64,000 nucleotides of DNA, taken from NCBI GenBank assembly GCA_900770655.1, contig CAAGLA010000038.1, forward strand, positions 85,716 through 149,715, read 5' to 3'. Source of the DNA: Bacteroidaceae bacterium (GTDB lineage: Bacteria; Bacteroidota; Bacteroidia; Bacteroidales; Bacteroidaceae). Made by a program: the position numbers and the translations under genes. Numbering within the stretch: position 1 is the stretch's first letter; every line of letters begins with the position of its first letter. The notes under the pieces are model-generated. The model did no database searches and was not told where the DNA came from. It worked only from the letters and a program-made list of their open reading frames with translations. Positions 19,189 to 27,445 of this stretch are shown piece by piece.

Positions 19189-20880
19189 ATGAATACAAAT
19201 ATTAAACATAAAATCATTGCCGGCGCAATGTTGTTCGGTGCTCTTCTTCTCGGTGCTTCCTGCGAAGACTCCGATGGCTTGAAAGTAACTCCCGAGACTC
19301 CTTTTGCCGACAAAACAATGTTCGAGGTTATAAAGAACGATGCGACATTGACAGACTTTGTTGAGGTTCTTGATTGCTGCGGCCCTGAATGTGCCGACTC
19401 TCTCTTCAACCACGCCAGAGTATACACTCTTTGGGCACCAATGAATGGTTCTTTCAATAAGGACTCAATCATTGAGGAGATAAATGCCGGAAACCGCGAC
19501 GAGGTTTTCAAAACTTTCATTATGGCGCACATATCGAACCACTTGAAAGCTGCGAACGGTAATTTGGACGAGGACAACAAGATTCTTCTGCTGAACAAGA
19601 AGGTTGCCACCTTCGCCGGCGACTATGTGAACGGTTACACATTCTCAGGCTCTTTGTTGGTAGAAAGCAATATTCGTGTTTGGAACGGTATTCTCCACAA
19701 GATATCCACTCCGGCTGAATACAAGTATAGCTTATGGGAATATATGCGTATGGATTCACGTGTAGACTCTGTCTCTAAATTCCTATACTCTTTTAACGTA
19801 ACAGATTTCGACCCGCGGTTGAGCACAATGGGTCCCATCGTTGACGGTGCACAGACATATATCGACTCTGTTTTCACAACAACCAACGATATGTTGACCC
19901 CTTGGGACGGTGTCGGAAACTTGGATGCTGAAGACTCGCTCTATGTACTCTATGTCCCCACAAACGAAGTGTGGAACGAAATGGTTGCAAAGGCCGACCG
20001 TTGTTTCAACTATAACAGAATGGTTGCACAGCCCTTGTCAATGGATAGCCTTTATCGCGACTCGTTGCGTTATCACTATGCACGTCTTAATGTAATAAAG
20101 TATATGACATACAGCAATTACGAACAACGTCACGTAGAGAACTATCCCGACTCTATTATGCCTGCATACAGAAGGATAGGTGATGCCCGACGCCTGTTTG
20201 CTATGTCTCAACTCGAAAATAATGTAATATTCTCTAGACCATTCTCAAATGGCGTATTCAAAATTGTTGGAACTTCTCCTTTCACCGAGTTTGAATTGTG
20301 GCACGATACAATTGTGCTTGAAGGTGAAAATGAGGCTATGTGTACTCAAGCAAGTGCCGACCGTACCCGTCGCCTGTCGGTAAATGATGCAAACATAAAC
20401 AAAGATTCAATCTTTGCCAATACGGAAATTTCTGAAGGCAGATATCTCGCAGCAGAGTCGGACAGAAGCCGTGTTACTGTAAAGTTTAAGGTCCCCGATC
20501 TTTTGTCGGCAAGTTATAATGTGGCAATCGTAGTAGTTCCAAAGAATATTACCAGCCAGTTTGTGACAGCAGAAGAACTGTTGCCTACTGAATATAATGT
20601 TACTATAAGCCAGAATACACACGAAGGGGTTAAGAAGTTGTTCACTTCACCAAAATTATACAACGATCCAACTCGTGTAGATACAATGTATTTGACAGAC
20701 AGTAGCGGTGAGCGTGCTGTTGTGACAATTCCTTATTGTGAGTTCTTTGAATCATTCTCGGCAGCCGACTATAATGTTGAGTTGGTAGTTCAGTCAAGGA
20801 ATATTTATAATAAGAAGTATGACCAGTCAATCCGTATCGATGCGGTGATTTTTGAACCCGTAGAGACTCCTGAAGAGTAG
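19189..20880 (+). CDS. Lipoprotein with two fasciclin (FAS1) domains
   Basis: The 563-residue protein starts at the ATG at 19189, giving a lipoprotein signal LLLGASCEDSDG; an in-frame upstream ATG at 19147 would bury this signal behind a Lys-rich stretch and is less likely. Two FAS1-like units are visible: about residues 35-190 (TMFEVIKNDATLTDF, VYTLWAPMNGSFNKD, VESNIRVWNGILHKI) and 200-390 (SKFLYSFNVTDF, YVLYVPTNEVWNEMV, VIFSRPFSNGVFKIV). The last 170 residues form beta-rich segments without a recognisable motif. Its position before the second SusC repeats the FAS1-SusC-SusD order of the first half, so the two halves probably arose by duplication or handle related ligands. Confidence 0.8.
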   Translation: MNTNIKHKIIAGAMLFGALLLGASCEDSDGLKVTPETPFADKTMFEVIKNDATLTDFVEVLDCCGPECADSLFNHARVYTLWAPMNGSFNKDSIIEEINAGNRDEVFKTFIMAHISNHLKAANGNLDEDNKILLLNKKVATFAGDYVNGYTFSGSLLVESNIRVWNGILHKISTPAEYKYSLWEYMRMDSRVDSVSKFLYSFNVTDFDPRLSTMGPIVDGAQTYIDSVFTTTNDMLTPWDGVGNLDAEDSLYVLYVPTNEVWNEMVAKADRCFNYNRMVAQPLSMDSLYRDSLRYHYARLNVIKYMTYSNYEQRHVENYPDSIMPAYRRIGDARRLFAMSQLENNVIFSRPFSNGVFKIVGTSPFTEFELWHDTIVLEGENEAMCTQASADRTRRLSVNDANINKDSIFANTEISEGRYLAAESDRSRVTVKFKVPDLLSASYNVAIVVVPKNITSQFVTAEELLPTEYNVTISQNTHEGVKKLFTSPKLYNDPTRVDTMYLTDSSGERAVVTIPYCEFFESFSAADYNVELVVQSRNIYNKKYDQSIRIDAVIFEPVETPEE

Positions 20881-20908
20881 TTTGCACATTGAAAAAAGAA
20901 AATTAACT

Positions 20909-23900
20909 ATGTATATGCGACAATTTATGCAATTATCGGTGGCATTAATGGTATTGGTGCCATCATCCGTGAGTGCTACAGATGTTGCGCTCGACGGTTA
21001 CTTGACAAACGATTCTGTAAGGGTCGAGGCTAATGCTGTTGCTTCCGATGTACGCACCATAACAGGTACTGTGTACGATGCTGCAACAAATACTCCTATG
21101 CCCGGTGTTCGTGTTCAGGCAACCGGTCACGTACGTGTAACAGCGATGACCGATGCTGAAGGCAAGTATAGACTTAACATTCCATCGTATGTTACTCTTT
21201 TGAACTTCTCGACACCCGAATATCTTCTTGTTCAGCGCCCCGTAGGTAATAACGACATTATCAATGTACGTCTTTACTCGGACAAGTTCCAGGAAAACTA
21301 TTCCGAAGATATCGTAATTACAGCTGAACGCGGATTCGAGCTTGGAACAACAACGTCACTCTCTATTGACGCTGACATCCAGAACAATCTTGGTGCAGAT
21401 GTGCGCTCCATTATGCGTTCAGGTACTCCCGGTGTAGGTGCTGCAATGTTTATCCGCGGTCTCAACTCTCTTAACGCCAACACTCAGCCGCTATTCGTTG
21501 TTGACGGCGTTATATGGGATTTGCAGGAAAACAGCGAGACAGTTCATATGGGTGTTTACAACAACATCCTTTCGGCAATAGACGTTAACGATATACGCGA
21601 TGTAAAGGTCATTAAGAACGGCGCCGCAATTTATGGTGCACGTGGAGCCAACGGTGTTGTAATAATAAACACCAAGCGTGGCGAGAGTATGGCTACACGC
21701 ATTACCGCAAATATATTCGGAAACGTTGCACTTGCACCCGAAATGCCCGATATGTTGGGAGCCGAGGCCTACCGTGTATATGCCAATGACCTTATAGGAA
21801 CAATGGATATTAACGCAAACCGCGATTTCCCGTTCCTGCGTACCGACAAGGACTATGTATACTACAACAGGTTCCATAACAACACCGACTGGAACGATTT
21901 GGTATACCGTGAGGCTCTTACTCAGAACTACAAGATAAACGTAGAGGGTGGTGACGAAGTTGCTATGTATAACTTCTCTTTCGGTTACACAACCGGTGAT
22001 ACTCCTTTAAAAGGTAATTCATTTGACCGTTTGAACATACGTTTGAATTCAGACGTTCTTCTTGCAGAAAACTTCAAGACAGCGATAGACATTTCATTCT
22101 CACGTGTGAGCCGTGAACTTTTGGACGACGGTATGCGCGAAGATGACAGTGCATTCCCGGTCTCTTCACCGGGTATCCTCTCTGTTATAAAATCGCCTTT
22201 CCTTCACCCATACCGCTATGCTATTTCGGGTGAATTAAGCAGTGTATACGATGTTGCCGACAATTTTGCTTTCGATGCAGTGGCCGCTTCAGGTGTAGCA
22301 CACCCTAATAATGCCTATTATAACCCGATGACTATTCTTTCAAAGGCTTCAGGCCCCGAAAGAAATGAGCTCGAGTATACCAATTTGGGAATAACTGTTG
22401 CTCCTGAGTACAAATTAGGCGATTTTACTATCACAGAAAGATTCAACTACACTCTTAATCGTGTCAGCGAAAAGTATTATTTGCCATATCCTACACCTTC
22501 CGACAACACTTATTATCATTTCTATGTAGATGCCTTCAATGGCAAAATCGGTAACTATGTAGGTTCTTTCTTCGGTAAGGAGACATACCTTTCGAGCGAT
22601 ACACGTCTTGCTTGGAACAAGGTGCTTGGAGCTCACAGTTTCGATGTATTCGGCGGTTTCCGTTATACAAACTTCAACTTCGACTCAAATGCTATCAGCG
22701 GTGCCAACTCGGGCAGTGACAGTGAATTTGATATTGCCGATGACTTGAAGTACATAACCAGTGAGGGTGACAGAAACGTTTGGACAAATATGGCTTGGTA
22801 TCTGTCGGCCGACTACTCATACAAGACAAAGTACTTCTTGCAGCTTGCCGCTTCTATGGAGGCTTCATCACGTTTCGGTGCCAATGCGAGCGATGCTTTG
22901 AAACTCGGAGGTGTAGCTTGGGGTCTTTTCCCATCAGTTCAGGCTGCTTGGCTTGTATCTTCTGAGTCTTGGTTTAAGTTCAAGCCGGTGAATATGCTTA
23001 AACTGCGTGCCGGTTTCGATATTTCGGGTAACGATGCCATTGACTACTTTGCAGCGCGCAGCTATTTGCAGGCTGTCAAGTTCTACAACCAGTCGATGGG
23101 CTTGGTTCTTGGAAATGTTGAAAACGACGGTGTCAAGTGGGAAAGTACAGCCCGCATTAATGTTGGTCTCGACGCTATGTTGTTCGACAATCGCGTAGCT
23201 CTCTCTCTCGATTGGTACAAGTCCTATACGAGCGACCTTCTTGTGCAGAAGCAGTACCAGTTCGTTACCGGTATGGACAAATACTGGACAAACGGCGGTG
23301 AATTGGAGAATATGGGTATTGAGGCAACTATCAATGCAAAGCTCATCAACACCCGCAACTTCCAGTGGGAACTCGGTGCTTCTGTAGGTCACTACAAGAA
23401 CGAGATAACAGCACTCGACGAGGCTATTGACCCTGTTCAGGTTTACGGTGGTGAGGTTGCAACAATGGTTGGCCAGCCGGTAGGTGTTTTCTGGGGTTAC
23501 AAGACAAACGGTGTAATCTCTACTACAGAAGAGGCTGAGCAGCTCGGTATCTTCCAGCGCGATGCTACAGGTGCCAAGCAGTATTTTAAGGCCGGTGATA
23601 TGAATTTTGTAGACGTTAACCCCGGTACAGATCCCGGTTGTATAGATGAAAACGACAAGACTATCATCGGTAATCCAAACCCCGATATCTACGGTAATAT
23701 CTTTACACGTTTCACATACAAGAATCTGCAGCTCGACGTTGCTTGCAACTACTCTGTAGGCAATGACATCTATAACTACTATCGCCAGCAGCTTGAGGGT
23801 GGTTTCAACTTCTATAACCAGACTGCAGCAATGGCTAACCGTTGGACAGTTGAAGGCCAGAAGACCAATATTCCTTCTATTGCATACGGCGACCCTGTAG

Positions 23901-24169
23901 GCAATTCACGCTTTTCGGACCGTTGGATTGAAGACGGCTCTTTCTTGAGACTTAAGACAGTGAAGCTCTCATACAATGTTCCTATGAATGTAACTTGGTT
24001 GCAGGGCTTGACAGTATGGTGTGCTGCAGAGAACCTTTATACATTTACAAACTATAAAGGTAACGACCCCGAATTCTCTGTAAATAATAATGTGTTGTAT
24101 CAGGGTGTTGATGCAGGTTTGTTGCCACAGACACGCAGTTTCCATCTTGGTGTTAAGGTAAATCTCTAA
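20909..24169 (+). CDS. SusC/RagA-type TonB-dependent outer-membrane transporter (second copy)
   Basis: The ATG at 20909 begins a 1086-residue protein with signal peptide (LMVLVPSSVSA), an acidic linker, then a carboxypeptidase-D regulatory-like domain (TITGTVYDAATNTPMPGVR), a plug with GAAMFIRGLNSLNANTQPL, and the SusC motif VKVIKNGAAIYGARGANGV. The barrel is complete and ends LGVKVNL. Compared with the first SusC of this locus, the N-terminal extension between signal and regulatory domain is longer and the plug differs, so this is not a recent duplicate. It would import an unknown ligand together with the SusD homologue downstream, separated by a 62-base gap that holds a hairpin. Confidence 0.94.
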   Translation: MYMRQFMQLSVALMVLVPSSVSATDVALDGYLTNDSVRVEANAVASDVRTITGTVYDAATNTPMPGVRVQATGHVRVTAMTDAEGKYRLNIPSYVTLLNFSTPEYLLVQRPVGNNDIINVRLYSDKFQENYSEDIVITAERGFELGTTTSLSIDADIQNNLGADVRSIMRSGTPGVGAAMFIRGLNSLNANTQPLFVVDGVIWDLQENSETVHMGVYNNILSAIDVNDIRDVKVIKNGAAIYGARGANGVVIINTKRGESMATRITANIFGNVALAPEMPDMLGAEAYRVYANDLIGTMDINANRDFPFLRTDKDYVYYNRFHNNTDWNDLVYREALTQNYKINVEGGDEVAMYNFSFGYTTGDTPLKGNSFDRLNIRLNSDVLLAENFKTAIDISFSRVSRELLDDGMREDDSAFPVSSPGILSVIKSPFLHPYRYAISGELSSVYDVADNFAFDAVAASGVAHPNNAYYNPMTILSKASGPERNELEYTNLGITVAPEYKLGDFTITERFNYTLNRVSEKYYLPYPTPSDNTYYHFYVDAFNGKIGNYVGSFFGKETYLSSDTRLAWNKVLGAHSFDVFGGFRYTNFNFDSNAISGANSGSDSEFDIADDLKYITSEGDRNVWTNMAWYLSADYSYKTKYFLQLAASMEASSRFGANASDALKLGGVAWGLFPSVQAAWLVSSESWFKFKPVNMLKLRAGFDISGNDAIDYFAARSYLQAVKFYNQSMGLVLGNVENDGVKWESTARINVGLDAMLFDNRVALSLDWYKSYTSDLLVQKQYQFVTGMDKYWTNGGELENMGIEATINAKLINTRNFQWELGASVGHYKNEITALDEAIDPVQVYGGEVATMVGQPVGVFWGYKTNGVISTTEEAEQLGIFQRDATGAKQYFKAGDMNFVDVNPGTDPGCIDENDKTIIGNPNPDIYGNIFTRFTYKNLQLDVACNYSVGNDIYNYYRQQLEGGFNFYNQTAAMANRWTVEGQKTNIPSIAYGDPVGNSRFSDRWIEDGSFLRLKTVKLSYNVPMNVTWLQGLTVWCAAENLYTFTNYKGNDPEFSVNNNVLYQGVDAGLLPQTRSFHLGVKVNL

Positions 24170-24185
24170 GAACTACAACCCGTTA

Positions 24186-24208
24186 CGGTGCAGAGCTCTT
24201 CTGCACCG
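24186..24208 (+). other. Intercistronic hairpin between susC and susD homologues
   Basis: CGGTGCAGA (24186-24194) and TCTGCACCG (24200-24208) form a perfect 9-bp stem with a GCTCT loop. No T tract follows, so a full terminator is unlikely; it may act as an RNA stability or attenuation element that sets the SusD to SusC ratio. Confidence 0.6.
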
Positions 24209-24231
24209 CCCGGGTGAAAAAATATAAAACA

Positions 24232-26307
24232 ATGAAAAAGAATCTAATTTATACAGTTACATTCCTGCTTTGCGGTGCTATCTTCTTCAGCTCTTGCGAA
24301 GATATGTTGAATGTTGAGTCGGACCGCGTTGAGTATGAGTTCGATGATTGGACTTTGAGCGACTCTGTATACTCGGTTTTGGGTATTCTTAAATCGGTTC
24401 AGGGTGTCGGTGACCGCCAGATTCTCCTTAACGAATTGCGTGCCGACCTCATAACCATAAGTGACGAGAAGGCTGTAGTCGATATCCAAGAACTGAGCAG
24501 GTCTGTCTTTAACCTGAATACAAACGAGTATCTCGATGTTAAGGACTACTATACTATAATCAATAACTGTAACATCTACCTTGCCCGTGTAGATACATCG
24601 CTCGAAAAGAACAATGTGAAATTGATGCTTCGCGAGTATGTTGCAGTGAAGAGTGTACGTGCTTGGACTTATCTGCAGTTGGCAATCAACTATAATCAGG
24701 TTCCCTATTTCACAGAACCTATTTTAACCCATAGTGCAGCTGAGGATGTTATGAACAAGCCTATGCTTAGCCGTAACGAGATTATCACAAACCTTATAGA
24801 CGATATTCTCCCATACGAGAATCCTTCTCAGTTCCCTATGCCGCAGTGGGATGGTCTGAAGTTGATTGACGGTGAAAAGACTGTTGATGTTGCAACCGGC
24901 CAGTTGTTTATGCCTATACGTCTGTTGCTTGGTGAAATGTATTTGTGGAGAGGTGCTGCCGGTGACTACAAACGTGCCGCAGAGTGCTTCTACAATGTGA
25001 TAACAGGCGCAGGCACAAATGAAACCGGTACTAAGCACAACGACTATGGTTATGTTGCAAGTTATCGCGAAGAGGGCGGCAAGTCGGCTTCAAACGGCTT
25101 TGCATCGATGTTCCTGCGTTCTACATATAGCAGCAGTACCAGCAAACCTAACTATTTTGCACTCATTACCTATGCTAATGATGCTAGTTTGGGTACAACT
25201 TCGAACCTCGCTTCTATATTCTCTCCACAGGAAGAGATTGGTGGTGCACAGGTCCTTGCGTCGCCCGGTGTAATATCACTTGCGAACCGTCAGGTTTATC
25301 GTTACTATGAAGGTGAGGATCCCGAAAAACCTGAGCTTGTAGAGTATGGCAATGAACTTGGCTACGATTTGCCCGGCGACCTGCGTATAGCTGCAACAAC
25401 ATATTCCCAGACTACCAAAGACGAGGAAAGAAAAGAGTACGAAGATATAATATGCAAGTTTAATCTTGATTCCCCGCCTGCCATTGTCGGTATGCGCGAC
25501 CAGAATCCGGCTTTGTATCCGGCTACTTGGATAATCCTTGCGCGTAAGGAACTTGCATATATCCGTTTTGCAGAAGCTCTTATGGGTATGGAGCGCGAAG
25601 GTTACAAGGGTGCTATGAGTCTTGCTATGGAGGTGCTGAAGGTTGGTGTAAAGGACAACTATCCACTGCTTAAGGACCCTGTATATGCCGAGCGCGTGGC
25701 AATAAGCGCAAAGGGTGATACTCTTAAGAATATTACCATTGACAAGGTTACAGGTGATACAATCGTTACCAACAGAATGGAGACTTATCTTGCATCATAC
25801 ACAGACTCTTTAGGTTTCAACTTCACAGCAACTGCTTTCCAGAACAATAAAGGTCTGCATTCACGCGGTTCAGGCGATAGTGAGCGTAACAAGTATTATG
25901 CTCTTAATGACACCTGTATTGCACGTTATCTGGGTTGCATAGAAGAGGTAGGCAATGTTGAAAATATTACAGCCGCCATTACATACGAGGACTCTGTCAA
26001 CTATGTAACAGACCTCATTATTGACGAGCTTGCACTTGAGTTCGCGTGGGAGGGCTTCCGTTTTGGCGACCTCGTACGTTTCTCACAGGCAATGGGCGAC
26101 AACAATATACTTGCAAAGCGTGTAGCCGGCCGTGCATTCAACAACACGGTATCTTATCGTCATCCGCAATTCCAGTTCGATGCAGAGCTGTACAGCAAGA
26201 TGATTGACGAGAACAACTGGTATCTGCCTCTTCCTGTAGAGGTGGTAGAGCCGGGTAATGTTGTTGAGACCCCAGAGGATTTCGACCCGGAAGCTCCTCT
26301 AGAGTAA
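24232..26307 (+). CDS. SusD/RagB-family nutrient-binding lipoprotein (second copy)
   Basis: The ATG at 24232 gives a 691-residue lipoprotein with signal LLCGAIFFSSC; the in-frame GTG 18 bases upstream lies just behind the intercistronic hairpin and is less likely. SusD features include the N-terminal EDMLNVESD, the helical VKSVRAWTYLQLAINYNQVPY, and the C-terminal LALEFAWEGFRFGDLVRF. It is about 100 residues longer than the first SusD of the locus; the extra length lies in the middle and the 480-570 region. This is the last gene of the FAS1/SusCD cluster and is followed by a strong palindromic terminator. Confidence 0.93.
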   Translation: MKKNLIYTVTFLLCGAIFFSSCEDMLNVESDRVEYEFDDWTLSDSVYSVLGILKSVQGVGDRQILLNELRADLITISDEKAVVDIQELSRSVFNLNTNEYLDVKDYYTIINNCNIYLARVDTSLEKNNVKLMLREYVAVKSVRAWTYLQLAINYNQVPYFTEPILTHSAAEDVMNKPMLSRNEIITNLIDDILPYENPSQFPMPQWDGLKLIDGEKTVDVATGQLFMPIRLLLGEMYLWRGAAGDYKRAAECFYNVITGAGTNETGTKHNDYGYVASYREEGGKSASNGFASMFLRSTYSSSTSKPNYFALITYANDASLGTTSNLASIFSPQEEIGGAQVLASPGVISLANRQVYRYYEGEDPEKPELVEYGNELGYDLPGDLRIAATTYSQTTKDEERKEYEDIICKFNLDSPPAIVGMRDQNPALYPATWIILARKELAYIRFAEALMGMEREGYKGAMSLAMEVLKVGVKDNYPLLKDPVYAERVAISAKGDTLKNITIDKVTGDTIVTNRMETYLASYTDSLGFNFTATAFQNNKGLHSRGSGDSERNKYYALNDTCIARYLGCIEEVGNVENITAAITYEDSVNYVTDLIIDELALEFAWEGFRFGDLVRFSQAMGDNNILAKRVAGRAFNNTVSYRHPQFQFDAELYSKMIDENNWYLPLPVEVVEPGNVVETPEDFDPEAPLE

Positions 26308-26357
26308 CAAAATGCAGGAAGTGCAGTTAACTTGCCTTTTATTCATTTTTTAAATAG

Positions 26358-26390
26358 CACAGGAGCAGCAATTGCTGCTCCTGTGTGTTT
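26358..26390 (+). terminator. Perfect 28-base palindrome ending the FAS1/SusCD transcript
   Basis: Positions 26358-26385 are fully self-complementary: CACAGGAGCAGC, central AATT, then GCTGCTCCTGTG. A short T run (26388-26390) follows. The placement 50 bases after the last SusD stop supports a terminator for the six-gene transcript. Confidence 0.7.
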
Positions 26391-26410
26391 AAATAATATA
26401 GCATATAATT

Positions 26411-27112
26411 ATGAAAATAGCAATTTTGACAGGAGCGGGAATGAGTGTAGAGAGCGGGCTGAGTACATTCCGCGGCGGAGGTGGTCTTTGGGACAATTAC
26501 CCTGTAGAGGCTGTGGCCTCTGCCGAAGGTTTCCGTTCAAACCCCGCTCTTGTTCTTGAATTCTATAACAAGCGGCGCAAGGAGCTTTACTCAGTGGAGC
26601 CGAATTTAGGACACAAGCTCATAGCTGCCCTTGAGAAGAACAACGAGGTTGTTGTAATAACGCAGAATGTAGATAACCTTCACGAACGTGCCGGTTCCAG
26701 CAATGTAATACACCTGCACGGAGAACTGGAGAAAGTATGCTCTTCAAAGAACCCTGCCGACCTTTCCTGTGTGCGTAGGCTATCACCCGATGCTCCTGAG
26801 ATTTTTATGGGCGACCTTGCTGCCGACTCCTCTCAGCTGCGTCCCTATATCGTCTTCTTTGGCGAAGAGGTTCCTCTTATGTCTGCAGCCATAGATGCAC
26901 TGTCCGGTGCCGACGTATTCCTTGTCATAGGAACTTCGCTTAATGTATATCCTGCAGCTTTTCTGCTCGACTATATACCATCTACGGTGCCTGTATACCT
27001 TATAGACCCTAACGATGTTGCACACCGTGGCGGCAACAATGTAACACACATAAGAGAGGGTGCATCGGCGGGAATGCAGTATTTTATAGATAAAATATTG
27101 AAACGATTATAA
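26411..27112 (+). CDS. cobB: NAD-dependent protein deacylase, sirtuin (class III-like, no zinc-ribbon cysteines)
   Basis: The 233-residue protein removes acyl groups from lysines using NAD. Visible motifs are GAGMSVESG (residues 8-16), the FRGGGGLWD loop, TQNVDNLHERAG (84-95) and the catalytic HLHGEL (His103). Tyr52 and Arg55 form the YxxR pair that in SIRT5 and E. coli CobB favours desuccinylation. The usual four zinc-binding cysteines (two CxxC pairs) are absent; only Cys110 and Cys120 remain around CSSKNPADLSC. Family members with this loss exist in Bacteroidetes, to my recollection. It starts 26 bases after the palindrome that ends the Sus locus and is probably monocistronic. Confidence 0.9.
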   Translation: MKIAILTGAGMSVESGLSTFRGGGGLWDNYPVEAVASAEGFRSNPALVLEFYNKRRKELYSVEPNLGHKLIAALEKNNEVVVITQNVDNLHERAGSSNVIHLHGELEKVCSSKNPADLSCVRRLSPDAPEIFMGDLAADSSQLRPYIVFFGEEVPLMSAAIDALSGADVFLVIGTSLNVYPAAFLLDYIPSTVPVYLIDPNDVAHRGGNNVTHIREGASAGMQYFIDKILKRL

Positions 27113-27161
27113 AATTAAAATAAATTAACCAAAATTTATTCCTTTATTTGTTAAAGGCTGC

Positions 27162-27169
27162 TATCTTTG
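27162..27169 (+). promoter_or_regulatory. -7 element upstream of rubredoxin
   Basis: TATCTTTG matches the Bacteroidetes -7 consensus 80 bases before the rubredoxin ATG. A matching TTG at the right distance is not present, so the -33 part is weak. Confidence 0.55.
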
Positions 27170-27249
27170 TAACAGCAAAAAGGTTGCTTTTTAAAGGAAA
27201 CGTTTGAACCTTTTACTTTATTTGAGTGTTTAATTTAAAAACGATAGTT

Positions 27250-27411
27250 ATGAAGAAATATATTTGTACAGTATGTCAGTGGGTCTATGACCCTGAGATT
27301 GGAGACCCCGAACAAGGTATAGAACCCGGCACGCCGTTTGAGGCTTTGCCCGATGATTGGGTTTGCCCGTTGTGCGGTGTGGGAAAAGAGGAGTTTGAAG
27401 AGACTGAGTAA
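27250..27411 (+). CDS. Rubredoxin
   Basis: This 53-residue protein has the two Cys pairs that hold a single iron: YICTVCQWVYDPEIGD and WVCPLCGVGKEEF. Rubredoxins are small cytoplasmic one-electron carriers, in anaerobes often serving peroxide or superoxide detoxification. The start is the ATG at 27250, since earlier in-frame codons add residues before the conserved MKKYICTVC. It has its own promoter box and ends inside a bidirectional terminator shared with ygiQ. Confidence 0.96.
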   Translation: MKKYICTVCQWVYDPEIGDPEQGIEPGTPFEALPDDWVCPLCGVGKEEFEETE

Positions 27412-27445
27412 CAAAAAAAGAGAGCTTTGCTCTCTTTTTTTGTTA
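27409..27445. terminator. Bidirectional terminator containing both convergent stop codons
   Basis: A perfect 17-bp stem (27409-27425 with 27429-27445) around a TTT loop consists of TAACAAAAAAAG, GAGAGC and its complement. Its left end is the TAA stop of the rubredoxin gene and its right end, read on the minus strand, is the TAA stop of ygiQ. The A7/T7 tracts supply the U-run in both directions. Confidence 0.92.
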
